Shown piece by piece: positions 33,772-41,780 of a stretch of DNA of 64,000 bases. The notes beneath the pieces are model-generated. The model made no database searches, had not been told where the DNA came from, and saw nothing but the letters and a program-made list of their open reading frames with translations. A program made the translations under genes and the position numbers. The stretch spans positions 248,001-312,000 of the forward strand of contig NZ_JAABOP010000004.1 in the NCBI RefSeq assembly GCF_010671595.1, in the 5' to 3' direction. The DNA is from Muriicola jejuensis. GTDB taxonomy: Bacteria; Bacteroidota; Bacteroidia; Flavobacteriales; Flavobacteriaceae. Each line of letters starts with the position of its first letter. Within the stretch, counting starts at the first letter, position 1.

Positions 33772-36309
33772 ATGGGTATGAGATTTCGGACCTTTATCTG
33801 TCTGTTTCTATTTTTTCAATCGAACTTTGGGCAGAGTCCGGCCAAACTTTCTTCAACCGAGATTTATCACAGCCTCGAAAAACTCAATTTTTTAGGCTCG
33901 GCCATGTATATTGCGGCTCATCCTGACGATGAGAATACCCGCCTGATCTCTTACCTCTCCAACGAGGTACATGCCAGGACGGGGTATCTGTCCATCACCA
34001 GGGGAGACGGCGGACAAAACCTCATCGGTCCGGAACTCAGGGAACTTCTGGGGGTACTGAGGACCCAGGAATTGCTCGCGGCCAGACGCGTCGATGGGGG
34101 AATACAATTCTTTACCAGGGCCAATGATTTTGGCTACTCCAAGCATCCCGATGAGACGCTTAAAATATGGGACGAGGAAGCTGTCCTGGGAGATGTCGTG
34201 CATATAATCCGTGAATTCAGACCCGATGTGATCATAAATCGCTTTGATCACAGAACCCCGGGATCTACCCATGGCCACCATACCTCTTCGGCCATATTAA
34301 GTATGGAGGCATTCGACCTGGTCTCAGATCCCAAGGCCTACCCGGAACAACTTTCAAAACTGGAGCCATGGTCTCCCAAAAGGCTCTTCTTTAATACTTC
34401 CTGGTGGTTCTATGGGAGTCAGGAAAACTTTGAAAAAGCTGATAAGTCGAGATTGATAGAACTGAATACGGGGGTCTTTTATCCCATGCTGGGTCTGTCT
34501 AACAACGAGATCGCATCCATCGCGAGCAGTCAGCACAGATGCCAGGGATTTGGAAGGCCCACCACAAGGGGAAGCGAAGAGGAATATATAGAATTGCTAA
34601 AGGGCGAGATGCCCAGTGATAATCCTACCGACCTTTTTGAGGGGATTGACACCTCCTGGTCCCGAATCGAGGGAGGCAAAGCCATAGGCGAGATCCTTTA
34701 CGAAGTGGAAGAGAACTTCGATTTCAAGAATCCCTCCATCCACCTCAATGCCTTGCTAAAAGCCTATCGACTACTCGAAAATATCAAGGACGAGCACTGG
34801 AAAAAGATAAAACTGGCCGAATTAAAAGAACTCATCACCCAGGTGACGGGGTTGTATTTGGAAGCCTCTTCGGATGCGCCATATTCAAACCCTGAAAGCA
34901 GGGTCCGGGTGGAAGTTGAGGCCATCAACAGAAGCGATGCATCGGTCGTATTAAATAAAGTGAGCATTGGCCAACTCGCAACGACCCAACCCGGTTCAGT
35001 TCTGAAGAATAACGAAAAGGAAAATCACACCCTGACCTTCGAAGTTCCCTCTTCCACTTCGTTTACAAGCCCTTACTGGCTGAGTGAAAAAGGGAGCCTG
35101 GGTATGTACAGGGTAGACGACTTCGAACTGATAGGTCGTCCTGAGACCCCTCCGGCCTTCATTGCCGATTTCGACCTTGAGATCAACGGAACGTCCCTCA
35201 GGATCTCAAGACCCGTCATTTACAGGTATTCACGTCCGGATAAGGGGGAGCTTTACAGTCCTTTTAACATCCTCCCACCGGCATCCCTTTCGATACGCGA
35301 CAAGGTGCTGATCTTTGACCAGGCTTCTCCGAGACAGATCGATGTGGTGGTCAGCGCCCTCAAAGACGATCTGGAAGGAAGCCTGGGCTTGCAAGTACCC
35401 TCGGGATGGCATGTAGACAGGATGCAATATCCCGTGAGCATGAAGAAAAAAGGGGAAGAAAAGGTTTTCTCATTCATGGTAACACCCCCTGAGAAGGAAA
35501 GCGAAGGCATCATTACCCCTGTAATGACTGTTGATGGCGTTAAACTGATGAAAGAACTGGTTACGATCGCCTATGACCATATCCCCACTCAGGAGGTATT
35601 GCTCCCAGCGGAAACCAAGGTCGTTAGGCTCGACATAAAAAAAGCGGGGCAGAACATAGGTTATATAATGGGTGCAGGAGATGAAATCCCGAGCAGCCTG
35701 GAACAAATAGGCTACACCGTACATGAGCTAAAGCCTGAGGAAATACAGATGGGTACCCTGGGTAATTACGACGCCATCGTAGTCGGTATCAGGGCCTACA
35801 ATGTGGTGGATGAGATGCGATTCAAACAGGATGCACTGCTCGATTACGTCCATAAAGGTGGCAACCTGATCGTACAGTACAACACCTCTGGCAGAAGTGG
35901 CCTCGATTTCGAAAACCTGGCACCCTATTCCTTACACATATCGAGAGACCGCGTCACCGAAGAAGACTCTCCGGTGGAGATCCTGCACCCCGAACATCCC
36001 CTTATGAGCTTTCCCAACAAGGTAAGCAAGGCCGATTTTGAAGGGTGGGTACAGGAACGCGGACTTTACTTTCCGGATGAGTGGGACCAAGCATTTATAC
36101 CTGTACTGTCCATGGCCGACCAGGGAGAAACTCCAAAAGAAGGCAGCCTTTTGATTGCCTCCTACGGAAAAGGAACGTACATTTATACCGGACTCAGTTT
36201 CTTCAGGGAGCTACCGGCAGGAGTGCCGGGTGCCTTCAAGCTGTTTGCGAACATGCTTTCCCAGAACAAGGCGAAACTCCCACAGGAAAATCCGGTAAAG
36301 GGCAAATAA
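33772..36309 (+). CDS. Secreted PIG-L family deacetylase with C-terminal GATase-like domain
   Basis: The 845-residue protein has a signal peptide, then a PIG-L/LmbE zinc deacetylase domain (about 40-290) with IAAHPDDENTRLISYLS and the third zinc ligand in THGHHTSSAI. The middle (about 300-600) is beta-rich and may be carbohydrate-binding or a linker. The last 200 residues resemble the glutamine amidotransferase-like/ThuA fold (NYDAIVVGIRAYN, LLDYVHKGGNLIVQYNTS). Related large enzymes deacetylate N-acetylated sugars outside the cytoplasm. A -7-like TATCTTTG at 33741 lies before the ATG. It overlaps the following micro-ORF by one base. Confidence 0.88.
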   Translation: MGMRFRTFICLFLFFQSNFGQSPAKLSSTEIYHSLEKLNFLGSAMYIAAHPDDENTRLISYLSNEVHARTGYLSITRGDGGQNLIGPELRELLGVLRTQELLAARRVDGGIQFFTRANDFGYSKHPDETLKIWDEEAVLGDVVHIIREFRPDVIINRFDHRTPGSTHGHHTSSAILSMEAFDLVSDPKAYPEQLSKLEPWSPKRLFFNTSWWFYGSQENFEKADKSRLIELNTGVFYPMLGLSNNEIASIASSQHRCQGFGRPTTRGSEEEYIELLKGEMPSDNPTDLFEGIDTSWSRIEGGKAIGEILYEVEENFDFKNPSIHLNALLKAYRLLENIKDEHWKKIKLAELKELITQVTGLYLEASSDAPYSNPESRVRVEVEAINRSDASVVLNKVSIGQLATTQPGSVLKNNEKENHTLTFEVPSSTSFTSPYWLSEKGSLGMYRVDDFELIGRPETPPAFIADFDLEINGTSLRISRPVIYRYSRPDKGELYSPFNILPPASLSIRDKVLIFDQASPRQIDVVVSALKDDLEGSLGLQVPSGWHVDRMQYPVSMKKKGEEKVFSFMVTPPEKESEGIITPVMTVDGVKLMKELVTIAYDHIPTQEVLLPAETKVVRLDIKKAGQNIGYIMGAGDEIPSSLEQIGYTVHELKPEEIQMGTLGNYDAIVVGIRAYNVVDEMRFKQDALLDYVHKGGNLIVQYNTSGRSGLDFENLAPYSLHISRDRVTEEDSPVEILHPEHPLMSFPNKVSKADFEGWVQERGLYFPDEWDQAFIPVLSMADQGETPKEGSLLIASYGKGTYIYTGLSFFRELPAGVPGAFKLFANMLSQNKAKLPQENPVKGK

Positions 36310-36410
36310 TGGAAGAAGTAAGTAAATGGAAACGGGAATACTCCCTGGTGATCATCCTGAATATCATCTACGTCCTTGTTTTTTATTACATCATGATCTC
36401 AAACGCCTAA
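36309..36410 (+). CDS. 33-residue single-span membrane protein in front of the symporter
   Basis: ATG 36309 overlaps the last base of the previous stop (TAATG) and the frame ends one base before the symporter ATG. The peptide has a charged N-terminus (MEEVSKWKREYS) and one hydrophobic helix of about 20 residues (LVIILNIIYVLVFYYIMIS). Tight junctions on both sides argue for real translation. By position it resembles the small accessory proteins found before some Na+:solute symporters, but I cannot match it to a family by sequence. Confidence 0.7.
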   Translation: MEEVSKWKREYSLVIILNIIYVLVFYYIMISNA

Positions 36411-36411
36411 A

Positions 36412-38118
36412 ATGGGGAATTTAGACTGGTTTGTGCTTTCGGGTACCCTGTTGTTCATCGTGGTTTACGGGGTGTGGAAAACCCGGGGAAGCAAGAACGT
36501 CAGCGACTATGTCCTCGCGGGAAATCAGGCGCGTTGGTGGACCATCGGGCTTTCCGTGATGGCCACCCAGGCTAGTGCGATCACCTTCCTCTCCACCCCC
36601 GGGCAGGCCTTTCACGACGGGATGGGCTTTGTGCAATTCTATTTTGGACTACCCCTGGCCATGATCGTGATCTGCATGGTCTTTGTCCCTATGTACCACA
36701 GGCTTAAGGTGTATACCGCCTATGAATTCCTGGAAAAGCGATTCGATCTGAAAACCAGGTCCCTGGCAGCCATCCTTTTTCTCATCCAAAGGGGGCTCGC
36801 GGCCGGGATAACCATCTATGCCCCTTCCATCATCCTTTCTGCCGTTCTGGGTTGGGACCTTCTGACCCTGAATATCATCATCGGAATCCTGGTGATCATT
36901 TACACGGTCTCAGGGGGAACCAAAGCGGTGAGCGTCACCCAGAAACAACAGATGATCATCATCATGACCGGGATGTTTGTCGCCTTCTTCTTTATCCTGG
37001 GCGCCCTACCCCCGGAGCTGTCATTCGGCAATGCCTTAAAAGTGGCAGGGGCCAGCGAAAAACTCAACATCCTCGATTTTGACCTGAATACCTCCAGCCG
37101 GTATACTTTCTGGAGCGGAATCACTGGTGGATTCTTCCTGGCACTCGCCTATTTCGGGACAGACCAAAGTCAGGTGCAGCGCTACCTGTCCGGAAAATCA
37201 GTAAGGGAGAGTCAGCTGGGCCTGGTATTCAACGGCTTGCTGAAGATCCCGATGCAGTTCTTTATCCTACTTGTGGGCGTAATGGTATTCGTCTTCTATC
37301 AGTACAACCACTCTCCTCTGAATTTTAATCCCGCAGCCCGTATCGCCGTAGAAAATTCGGAATACGCGGATGACTATCGGGAACTGGAAGAAAGGCATCG
37401 CGAGATAGAGACCGAAAAGATCATGGCCCAGGACGAATTCTATGCGGCCTTAAAATTAAAGGAATACGCGGCTACCGTAGAAGCTAAGCAGCATATCCTC
37501 GCTGTGAATCAGAAGGAGAAGGTGAACCGGGAAAAGGCCAAACTCCTTATTACCCAGGCAGACAACCTGGTGGAGACCAATGACAAGGATTACGTCTTTA
37601 TCCACTTTATTCTCAACAATTTACCGAGAGGATTGGTCGGGTTGCTCCTGGCCGTGATCCTGTCTGCCGCCATGTCGTCCACGGCCTCAGAGTTGAATGC
37701 CCTGGGTACCATTACGGCATTAGACCTCTACAAACGTAACAGAAAGGAAGAAATGACCCCGAAACATTACGTACGGGCCTCTAAAGGGTTTACCCTGGTA
37801 TGGGGGATCATTGCCATTGTGATTGCAGGGGTGGCCGACCTGTTCGACAACCTCATCCAACTGGTCAATATCATAGGCTCCATCTTCTACGGGAATGTTC
37901 TGGGCATCTTTCTGCTGGCCTTCTTCCTGAAGTTCGTCAAGGGGAATGCAGTCTTTGTTGCAGCTATCATCACCCAGGCCGTTGTGATCTTCGGCTTTAT
38001 GGGCGACTGGATGTCTTATCTCTGGCTGAATGCCTTCGGATGTACCCTGGTCATAGTCCTCGCAATGATCCTTGAAGGCTTTGACAGAATACTGAAAAAC
38101 CCTGCCGTAGAGATATAA
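36412..38118 (+). CDS. Sodium:solute symporter (SSS family) with a long helical insertion
   Basis: The 568-residue transporter of the SSS/LeuT fold has the start YVLAGNQARWWTIGLSVMATQASAITFL, which holds the first sodium-site helix, and AMSSTASELNALGTITALDLYKR in helix 8-9. The substrate could be a sugar, a nucleobase or an amino acid. Residues about 310-395 are an extra charged, helical stretch (EERHREIETEKI, VNREKAKLLITQAD) between two membrane helices, longer than in typical SSS proteins. It follows the deacetylase and the 33-residue gene, so the substrate may be a released amino sugar; that is inference. Confidence 0.92.
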   Translation: MGNLDWFVLSGTLLFIVVYGVWKTRGSKNVSDYVLAGNQARWWTIGLSVMATQASAITFLSTPGQAFHDGMGFVQFYFGLPLAMIVICMVFVPMYHRLKVYTAYEFLEKRFDLKTRSLAAILFLIQRGLAAGITIYAPSIILSAVLGWDLLTLNIIIGILVIIYTVSGGTKAVSVTQKQQMIIIMTGMFVAFFFILGALPPELSFGNALKVAGASEKLNILDFDLNTSSRYTFWSGITGGFFLALAYFGTDQSQVQRYLSGKSVRESQLGLVFNGLLKIPMQFFILLVGVMVFVFYQYNHSPLNFNPAARIAVENSEYADDYRELEERHREIETEKIMAQDEFYAALKLKEYAATVEAKQHILAVNQKEKVNREKAKLLITQADNLVETNDKDYVFIHFILNNLPRGLVGLLLAVILSAAMSSTASELNALGTITALDLYKRNRKEEMTPKHYVRASKGFTLVWGIIAIVIAGVADLFDNLIQLVNIIGSIFYGNVLGIFLLAFFLKFVKGNAVFVAAIITQAVVIFGFMGDWMSYLWLNAFGCTLVIVLAMILEGFDRILKNPAVEI

Positions 38119-38145
38119 AAAACCCCTGCAAAAGCAAGGGTTCAT
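38117..38145. terminator. Terminator between convergent symporter and DUF2911 genes
   Basis: AACCCCTGC and GCAAGGGTT pair around AAAA with one internal mismatch. The A-rich left flank gives T-rich ends for the reverse-strand DUF2911 transcript; forward function is weaker. Confidence 0.65.
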
Positions 38146-38165
38146 ATCGAGTTCCGAAAATCATT

Positions 38166-39008
38166 TTACATGCCACCCCATTCCTTCAGGGAATCCTCAT
38201 TCATCTTAACGTAATCGGCATTGTTAGCGGCTTTCGCAGCAGCCAGAGATTTTTTAGCGGCTTCTATCGCACCTTTCTTATCACCCATTTTTGCATAGAT
38301 AAGGGATTGTGCCCGCATCATCCAGAAGGCATTGGGGTTCATAGATACCGCCTTGTCTATCCACTGCTTGGCCTTTCCTAGGTCTTCACCTTCCTGGAAG
38401 TAAAAAGTGGCCGCGGCGAAGTAGTCGTTTGCAGAAGGACCGTTCATGACCGTCTCAATGCTTTTCATGGTCATCTCTTTGGCCGGTACCATAAAGGGTA
38501 CGCCAACATAGGTGTTCTCCCAGAGTATACCGAGGGTAGCCCCGTTGTTGTGGAGATCATCGATTGTGATGGTAAAGGTTTCCACAGGAGTATCCATTTT
38601 CATGACCTCTGCGGTATAGGTGGCCGCTACCTTCCCTTCGTCCCATTCCTGAGGCGTGCCCCAGTTATTGGTATCAGTGTAGAAGTAAACGTCCCAATTC
38701 GAGGCTCCGGGTTTGGTAAAAATAGCATAAGTACCCGCCTTTAAGGTCTTACCCCCTATCATGGCATCTGTGCTGAAGGTAATCATGGTGTTCTGGTTGG
38801 CACCGGTTCTCCACATTTTGTCAAATGGGACGAGGTTGCCCATAACGGTCCTTCCTTTCATGGAAGGCCTGGAATACTCCACGGTAACGTCGGTCAGGCC
38901 CACCTTTTGCATTAGTTTAGAGGAAGGGCTGGGCTGGGGAGACTGAATCTGGGCCATCATCGGGGCAGCTAACAGTAACGCCAGGACATAAACAATACTT
39001 TTTTTCAT
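38166..39008 (-). CDS. DUF2911 family exported protein
   Basis: The 280-residue protein has a signal peptide (LALLLAAPMMAQ) followed by a DUF2911 domain (about 25-165: VEYSRPSMKGRTVMGNL, MWRTGANQNTMITFS, AGTYAIFTKP) and a C-terminal tetratricopeptide-like helical part (about 190-275) that ends in an alanine-rich helix. Function is unknown; the family is common in Bacteroidetes. A TAAATTTG -7 element lies at 39040-39033 on the reverse strand. Confidence 0.88.
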   Translation of the reverse strand: MKKSIVYVLALLLAAPMMAQIQSPQPSPSSKLMQKVGLTDVTVEYSRPSMKGRTVMGNLVPFDKMWRTGANQNTMITFSTDAMIGGKTLKAGTYAIFTKPGASNWDVYFYTDTNNWGTPQEWDEGKVAATYTAEVMKMDTPVETFTITIDDLHNNGATLGILWENTYVGVPFMVPAKEMTMKSIETVMNGPSANDYFAAATFYFQEGEDLGKAKQWIDKAVSMNPNAFWMMRAQSLIYAKMGDKKGAIEAAKKSLAAAKAANNADYVKMNEDSLKEWGGM

Positions 39009-39141
39009 TTTTTGTCGGATTTAAGGTTCTTTCAAATTTAGGGATATTTGATCGAATTCCTTTCAGCCTTGAGGTGCTTTGTGAGAAGGATTTTAAACTT
39101 GGTAGCCCGCCAATGGGTCGGTCACTTCTCAACTTTACTAT

Positions 39142-39190
39142 TTGTTTAACAATTGAAATTTTTTCTTAAACAAGTTTGAATTTATCTTTG
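39142..39190 (+). promoter_or_regulatory. Candidate operator and -7 element of the photolyase operon
   Basis: TTGTTTAACAA at 39142-39152 is an 11-base palindrome. Its core TTGTTTAA recurs inverted as TTAAACAA at 39166-39173, and a related TTGTTAAAAC begins at 39188. TATCTTTG at 39183-39190 fits the -7 consensus. The boxes thus occupy the region where RNA polymerase binds, as expected for a repressor, possibly a light-sensing MerR/CarH-type protein; no such gene is in the window. Confidence 0.5.
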
Positions 39191-39204
39191 TTAAAACCGA
39201 TTTG

Positions 39205-39702
39205 ATGAGCATGTATCGCCTTACGGCCAGCCAGTCCTTCCCTATCTCCCGGGAGACTGCTTGGGAATTTTTGTCTGACCCGGCCAACCTCAAGGTCATA
39301 ACCCAACCATCTATGGGATTTGAGATCCTTTGTGGAGCGGAACGCAAGATCTACCCCGGGCAGATCATACAGTACAAGGTAAATCCATTTCCGGGATACA
39401 GTACGAAATGGGTCACCGAGATCACCCATGTCAAGGACGGAGTTTATTTTGTGGATGAACAGCGTTTCGGGCCTTACGCCCTCTGGCACCACAAGCACTT
39501 TATACACGACATAGAGGGAGGAGTGGAGATGGAAGATATCATCGATTACAAGCTTCCCCTGGGCATCCTCGGCGATCTCGCACATCCGTTGGTGGTCAAA
39601 AAGCAGCTGGTTTCCATTTTCCAATTCAGGGAAGAACAACTGAATAAGAGATTCGGAACCTTAGAAAATACATCTAAACCATTAAACATCATTAAAATAT
39701 AA
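39205..39702 (+). CDS. SRPBCC (START/Bet v1-fold) protein of the photolyase cluster
   Basis: The 165-residue protein has the polyketide-cyclase-like helix-grip fold: SQSFPISRETAWEFLSDPANLKVITQPSM at the start and EDIIDYKLPLGILGDL in the second half. It lacks a signal peptide. ATG 39205 and ATG 39211 are both usable. It is the first of three tightly packed genes with the SDR and the photolyase (gaps of 2 and 0 bases), an arrangement found in many bacteria with light-induced DNA repair, where its role is unknown. Confidence 0.85.
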   Translation: MSMYRLTASQSFPISRETAWEFLSDPANLKVITQPSMGFEILCGAERKIYPGQIIQYKVNPFPGYSTKWVTEITHVKDGVYFVDEQRFGPYALWHHKHFIHDIEGGVEMEDIIDYKLPLGILGDLAHPLVVKKQLVSIFQFREEQLNKRFGTLENTSKPLNIIKI

Positions 39703-39704
39703 GT

Positions 39705-40397
39705 ATGACAAAAAATATTCTCCTCATCGGGGGCTCCCATGGAATTGGCCTGGAGCTAGTCCGACTCTTGCACGAAACCCATAATGTTTTCGTAGCATCC
39801 AGGACCGCAGAGGACCTTTCCTCTCTCAGTGTCACCCATATCCCCTTCGATGTGACCAAAGACGACTTAGACCTTTCCAAATTGCCCGAATCACTGCACG
39901 GCTTCGTATTTTGTCCGGGCAGTATCAATCTCAAACCCATGAAAATGATGGGACTCGATGCTTTCCGGGAAGATATGGAGATCAATTTCTTCAGCCTGGT
40001 GAAGGTGACCAAAGAGGTCATGCCGAGAATGGCAGAAAGCTCTTCTGTTGTTTTCTTCAGCACGGTGGCTGTAGGGGTGGGCATGCCTTTTCACACCAGC
40101 GTAGCAGCGGCAAAAGGAGCGATCGAAGGCTTTGCCAAAGCCCTGGCCGCCGAGTATACCCCCAAGGTCAGGGTGAATGTGATCGCCCCATCCCTCGTAG
40201 ACACCCCTCTGGCCTCCAGGTTGCTGAACAACGACCGTAAAAAGGAGATGATGGCAGAACGACATCCCCTGAAAAGGGTAGGAACTGCCGCCGATATAGC
40301 CCATATGGCCGCCTTCCTCCTCAAGGAAGAAAGCGGATGGATGACCGGCCAGATCCTCGGGGTGGACGGAGGCATGTCAACCCTGAATATCTCGTAG
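39705..40397 (+). CDS. SDR-family protein lacking the catalytic Tyr
   Basis: The 230-residue protein has a Rossmann fold with a GGSHGIG nucleotide motif and S119 in FFSTVAV, but the expected YxxxK reads V133-A-A-A-K137 (HTSVAAAKGAIEG), so the catalytic Tyr is replaced by Val. The rest (AAEYTPKVRVNVIAPSLVDTPL, GQILGVDGG) is normal. It may bind NAD(P) without dehydrogenase activity or use another acid. It sits between the SRPBCC gene and the photolyase, and its stop is followed directly by the photolyase ATG. Confidence 0.9.
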   Translation: MTKNILLIGGSHGIGLELVRLLHETHNVFVASRTAEDLSSLSVTHIPFDVTKDDLDLSKLPESLHGFVFCPGSINLKPMKMMGLDAFREDMEINFFSLVKVTKEVMPRMAESSSVVFFSTVAVGVGMPFHTSVAAAKGAIEGFAKALAAEYTPKVRVNVIAPSLVDTPLASRLLNNDRKKEMMAERHPLKRVGTAADIAHMAAFLLKEESGWMTGQILGVDGGMSTLNIS

Positions 40398-41702
40398 ATG
40401 AAACAGGTATCGGTTTTCTGGTTCAGAAGGGATTTAAGGCTCGAAGACAATACCGGTCTGATCCGGGCACTTAAGGGAGACTATCCTGTCTTGCCCGTAT
40501 TTATCTTTGACCCCGAAATCCTGGGCGAATTACCGGAAGATGATGCCCGACTAAGCTTTATTCACGCAAGGCTCCAAACCCTGAGGAAGAGGCTAATGAA
40601 AGATCATGGTTCCTCCATTGCCTTTTTTCACCAAAAACCCCTGGATACCTTTAATGAACTCATAAAAAAGTATGACCTCAAGGCCGTGTACACGAACAGG
40701 GACTACGAGCCTTATGCTACCCAAAGAGATCAGGAAATTGTGGACTTCCTGAGTTCAAATGACATTGCCTTCCACACCTTCAAAGATCAGGTCATCTTTG
40801 AAAAGGACGAGGTGGTGAAGGACGACGGGGATCCCTATGTGGTCTATACCCCTTACATGAAAAAATGGAAAGAGCATTTTGACCAGACCAAGCCCTTTTC
40901 AGATTGGGATAAAGAGCTAAAGGACACTAACTTCCTGAAGGATACAGACCTGCCCGATCTCTCTCTGGAAGACATGGGGTTCAAAGAGTCGGATATCAAA
41001 GTACCCGACTGGGATGTGTCTCCCTCCTTGATAAAGGATTACGAAAAGACGCGTAATTATCCATCCAAAGAGGGTACCTCCAGGCTCGGTCCCCATTTGC
41101 GATTCGGAACGGTCTCTATCCGCGAAATGGTTCAGAAGGCGATGTCCGAAAAGAATGACATCTTCCTAAATGAATTGATATGGAGAGAATTCTTTATGCA
41201 GATCCTCTGGCATTTTCCCCGTACCACCAAGGAAGCATTCAAGAAGAAGTACGACCGCATCCCCTGGCGAAACGATAAGGAGGAATTCGAGAAATGGAAG
41301 ACCGGACAGACCGGTTATGCCCTCGTGGATGCGGGAATGCGACAGCTCAATGCAACGGGATACATGCACAACAGGGTGCGTATGCTCGTGGCCAGTTTTC
41401 TGTGTAAACACTTGCTGATCGACTGGAGATGGGGTGAGGCCTATTTTGCCGAAAAGCTGCTGGATTACGAACTGAGCAGTAATGTGGGTAACTGGCAATG
41501 GGCAGCCGGTAGCGGGGTAGATGCAGCACCTTATTTCCGGATCTTTAACCCCATGACCCAGATCGACAAATTCGACAAGGACAGGAAATATATCAATGAG
41601 TGGGTACCGGAAGCAGGCTCGGATGACTATGTCCCGAAGATGGTCGACCACAAGAAAGCCAGGGAGCGATGCCTGGATACCTATAAGTCGGCCCTTGACT
41701 GA
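40398..41702 (+). CDS. Deoxyribodipyrimidine photolyase / cryptochrome
   Basis: The 434-residue flavoprotein has the N-terminal photolyase alpha/beta domain (VFWFRRDLRLEDNTGL) and the FAD-binding helical domain with GPHLRFGTVSIRE, the MHNRVRMLVASFLCKHLLIDW box and the SNVGNWQWAAGSGVDAAPYF box that holds flavin and tryptophan electron-chain residues. It repairs UV-induced pyrimidine dimers with blue light, or acts as a light sensor. The length fits class I CPD photolyases and related cryptochromes. It is the last gene of the light cluster. Confidence 0.94.
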   Translation: MKQVSVFWFRRDLRLEDNTGLIRALKGDYPVLPVFIFDPEILGELPEDDARLSFIHARLQTLRKRLMKDHGSSIAFFHQKPLDTFNELIKKYDLKAVYTNRDYEPYATQRDQEIVDFLSSNDIAFHTFKDQVIFEKDEVVKDDGDPYVVYTPYMKKWKEHFDQTKPFSDWDKELKDTNFLKDTDLPDLSLEDMGFKESDIKVPDWDVSPSLIKDYEKTRNYPSKEGTSRLGPHLRFGTVSIREMVQKAMSEKNDIFLNELIWREFFMQILWHFPRTTKEAFKKKYDRIPWRNDKEEFEKWKTGQTGYALVDAGMRQLNATGYMHNRVRMLVASFLCKHLLIDWRWGEAYFAEKLLDYELSSNVGNWQWAAGSGVDAAPYFRIFNPMTQIDKFDKDRKYINEWVPEAGSDDYVPKMVDHKKARERCLDTYKSALD

Positions 41703-41780
41703 GACAACTGGAGCCACTTCATATCGAGATGTTCGAAGGTTTTGTTATATTTAGTGTTTAACCATCAGATTCTATCGACC

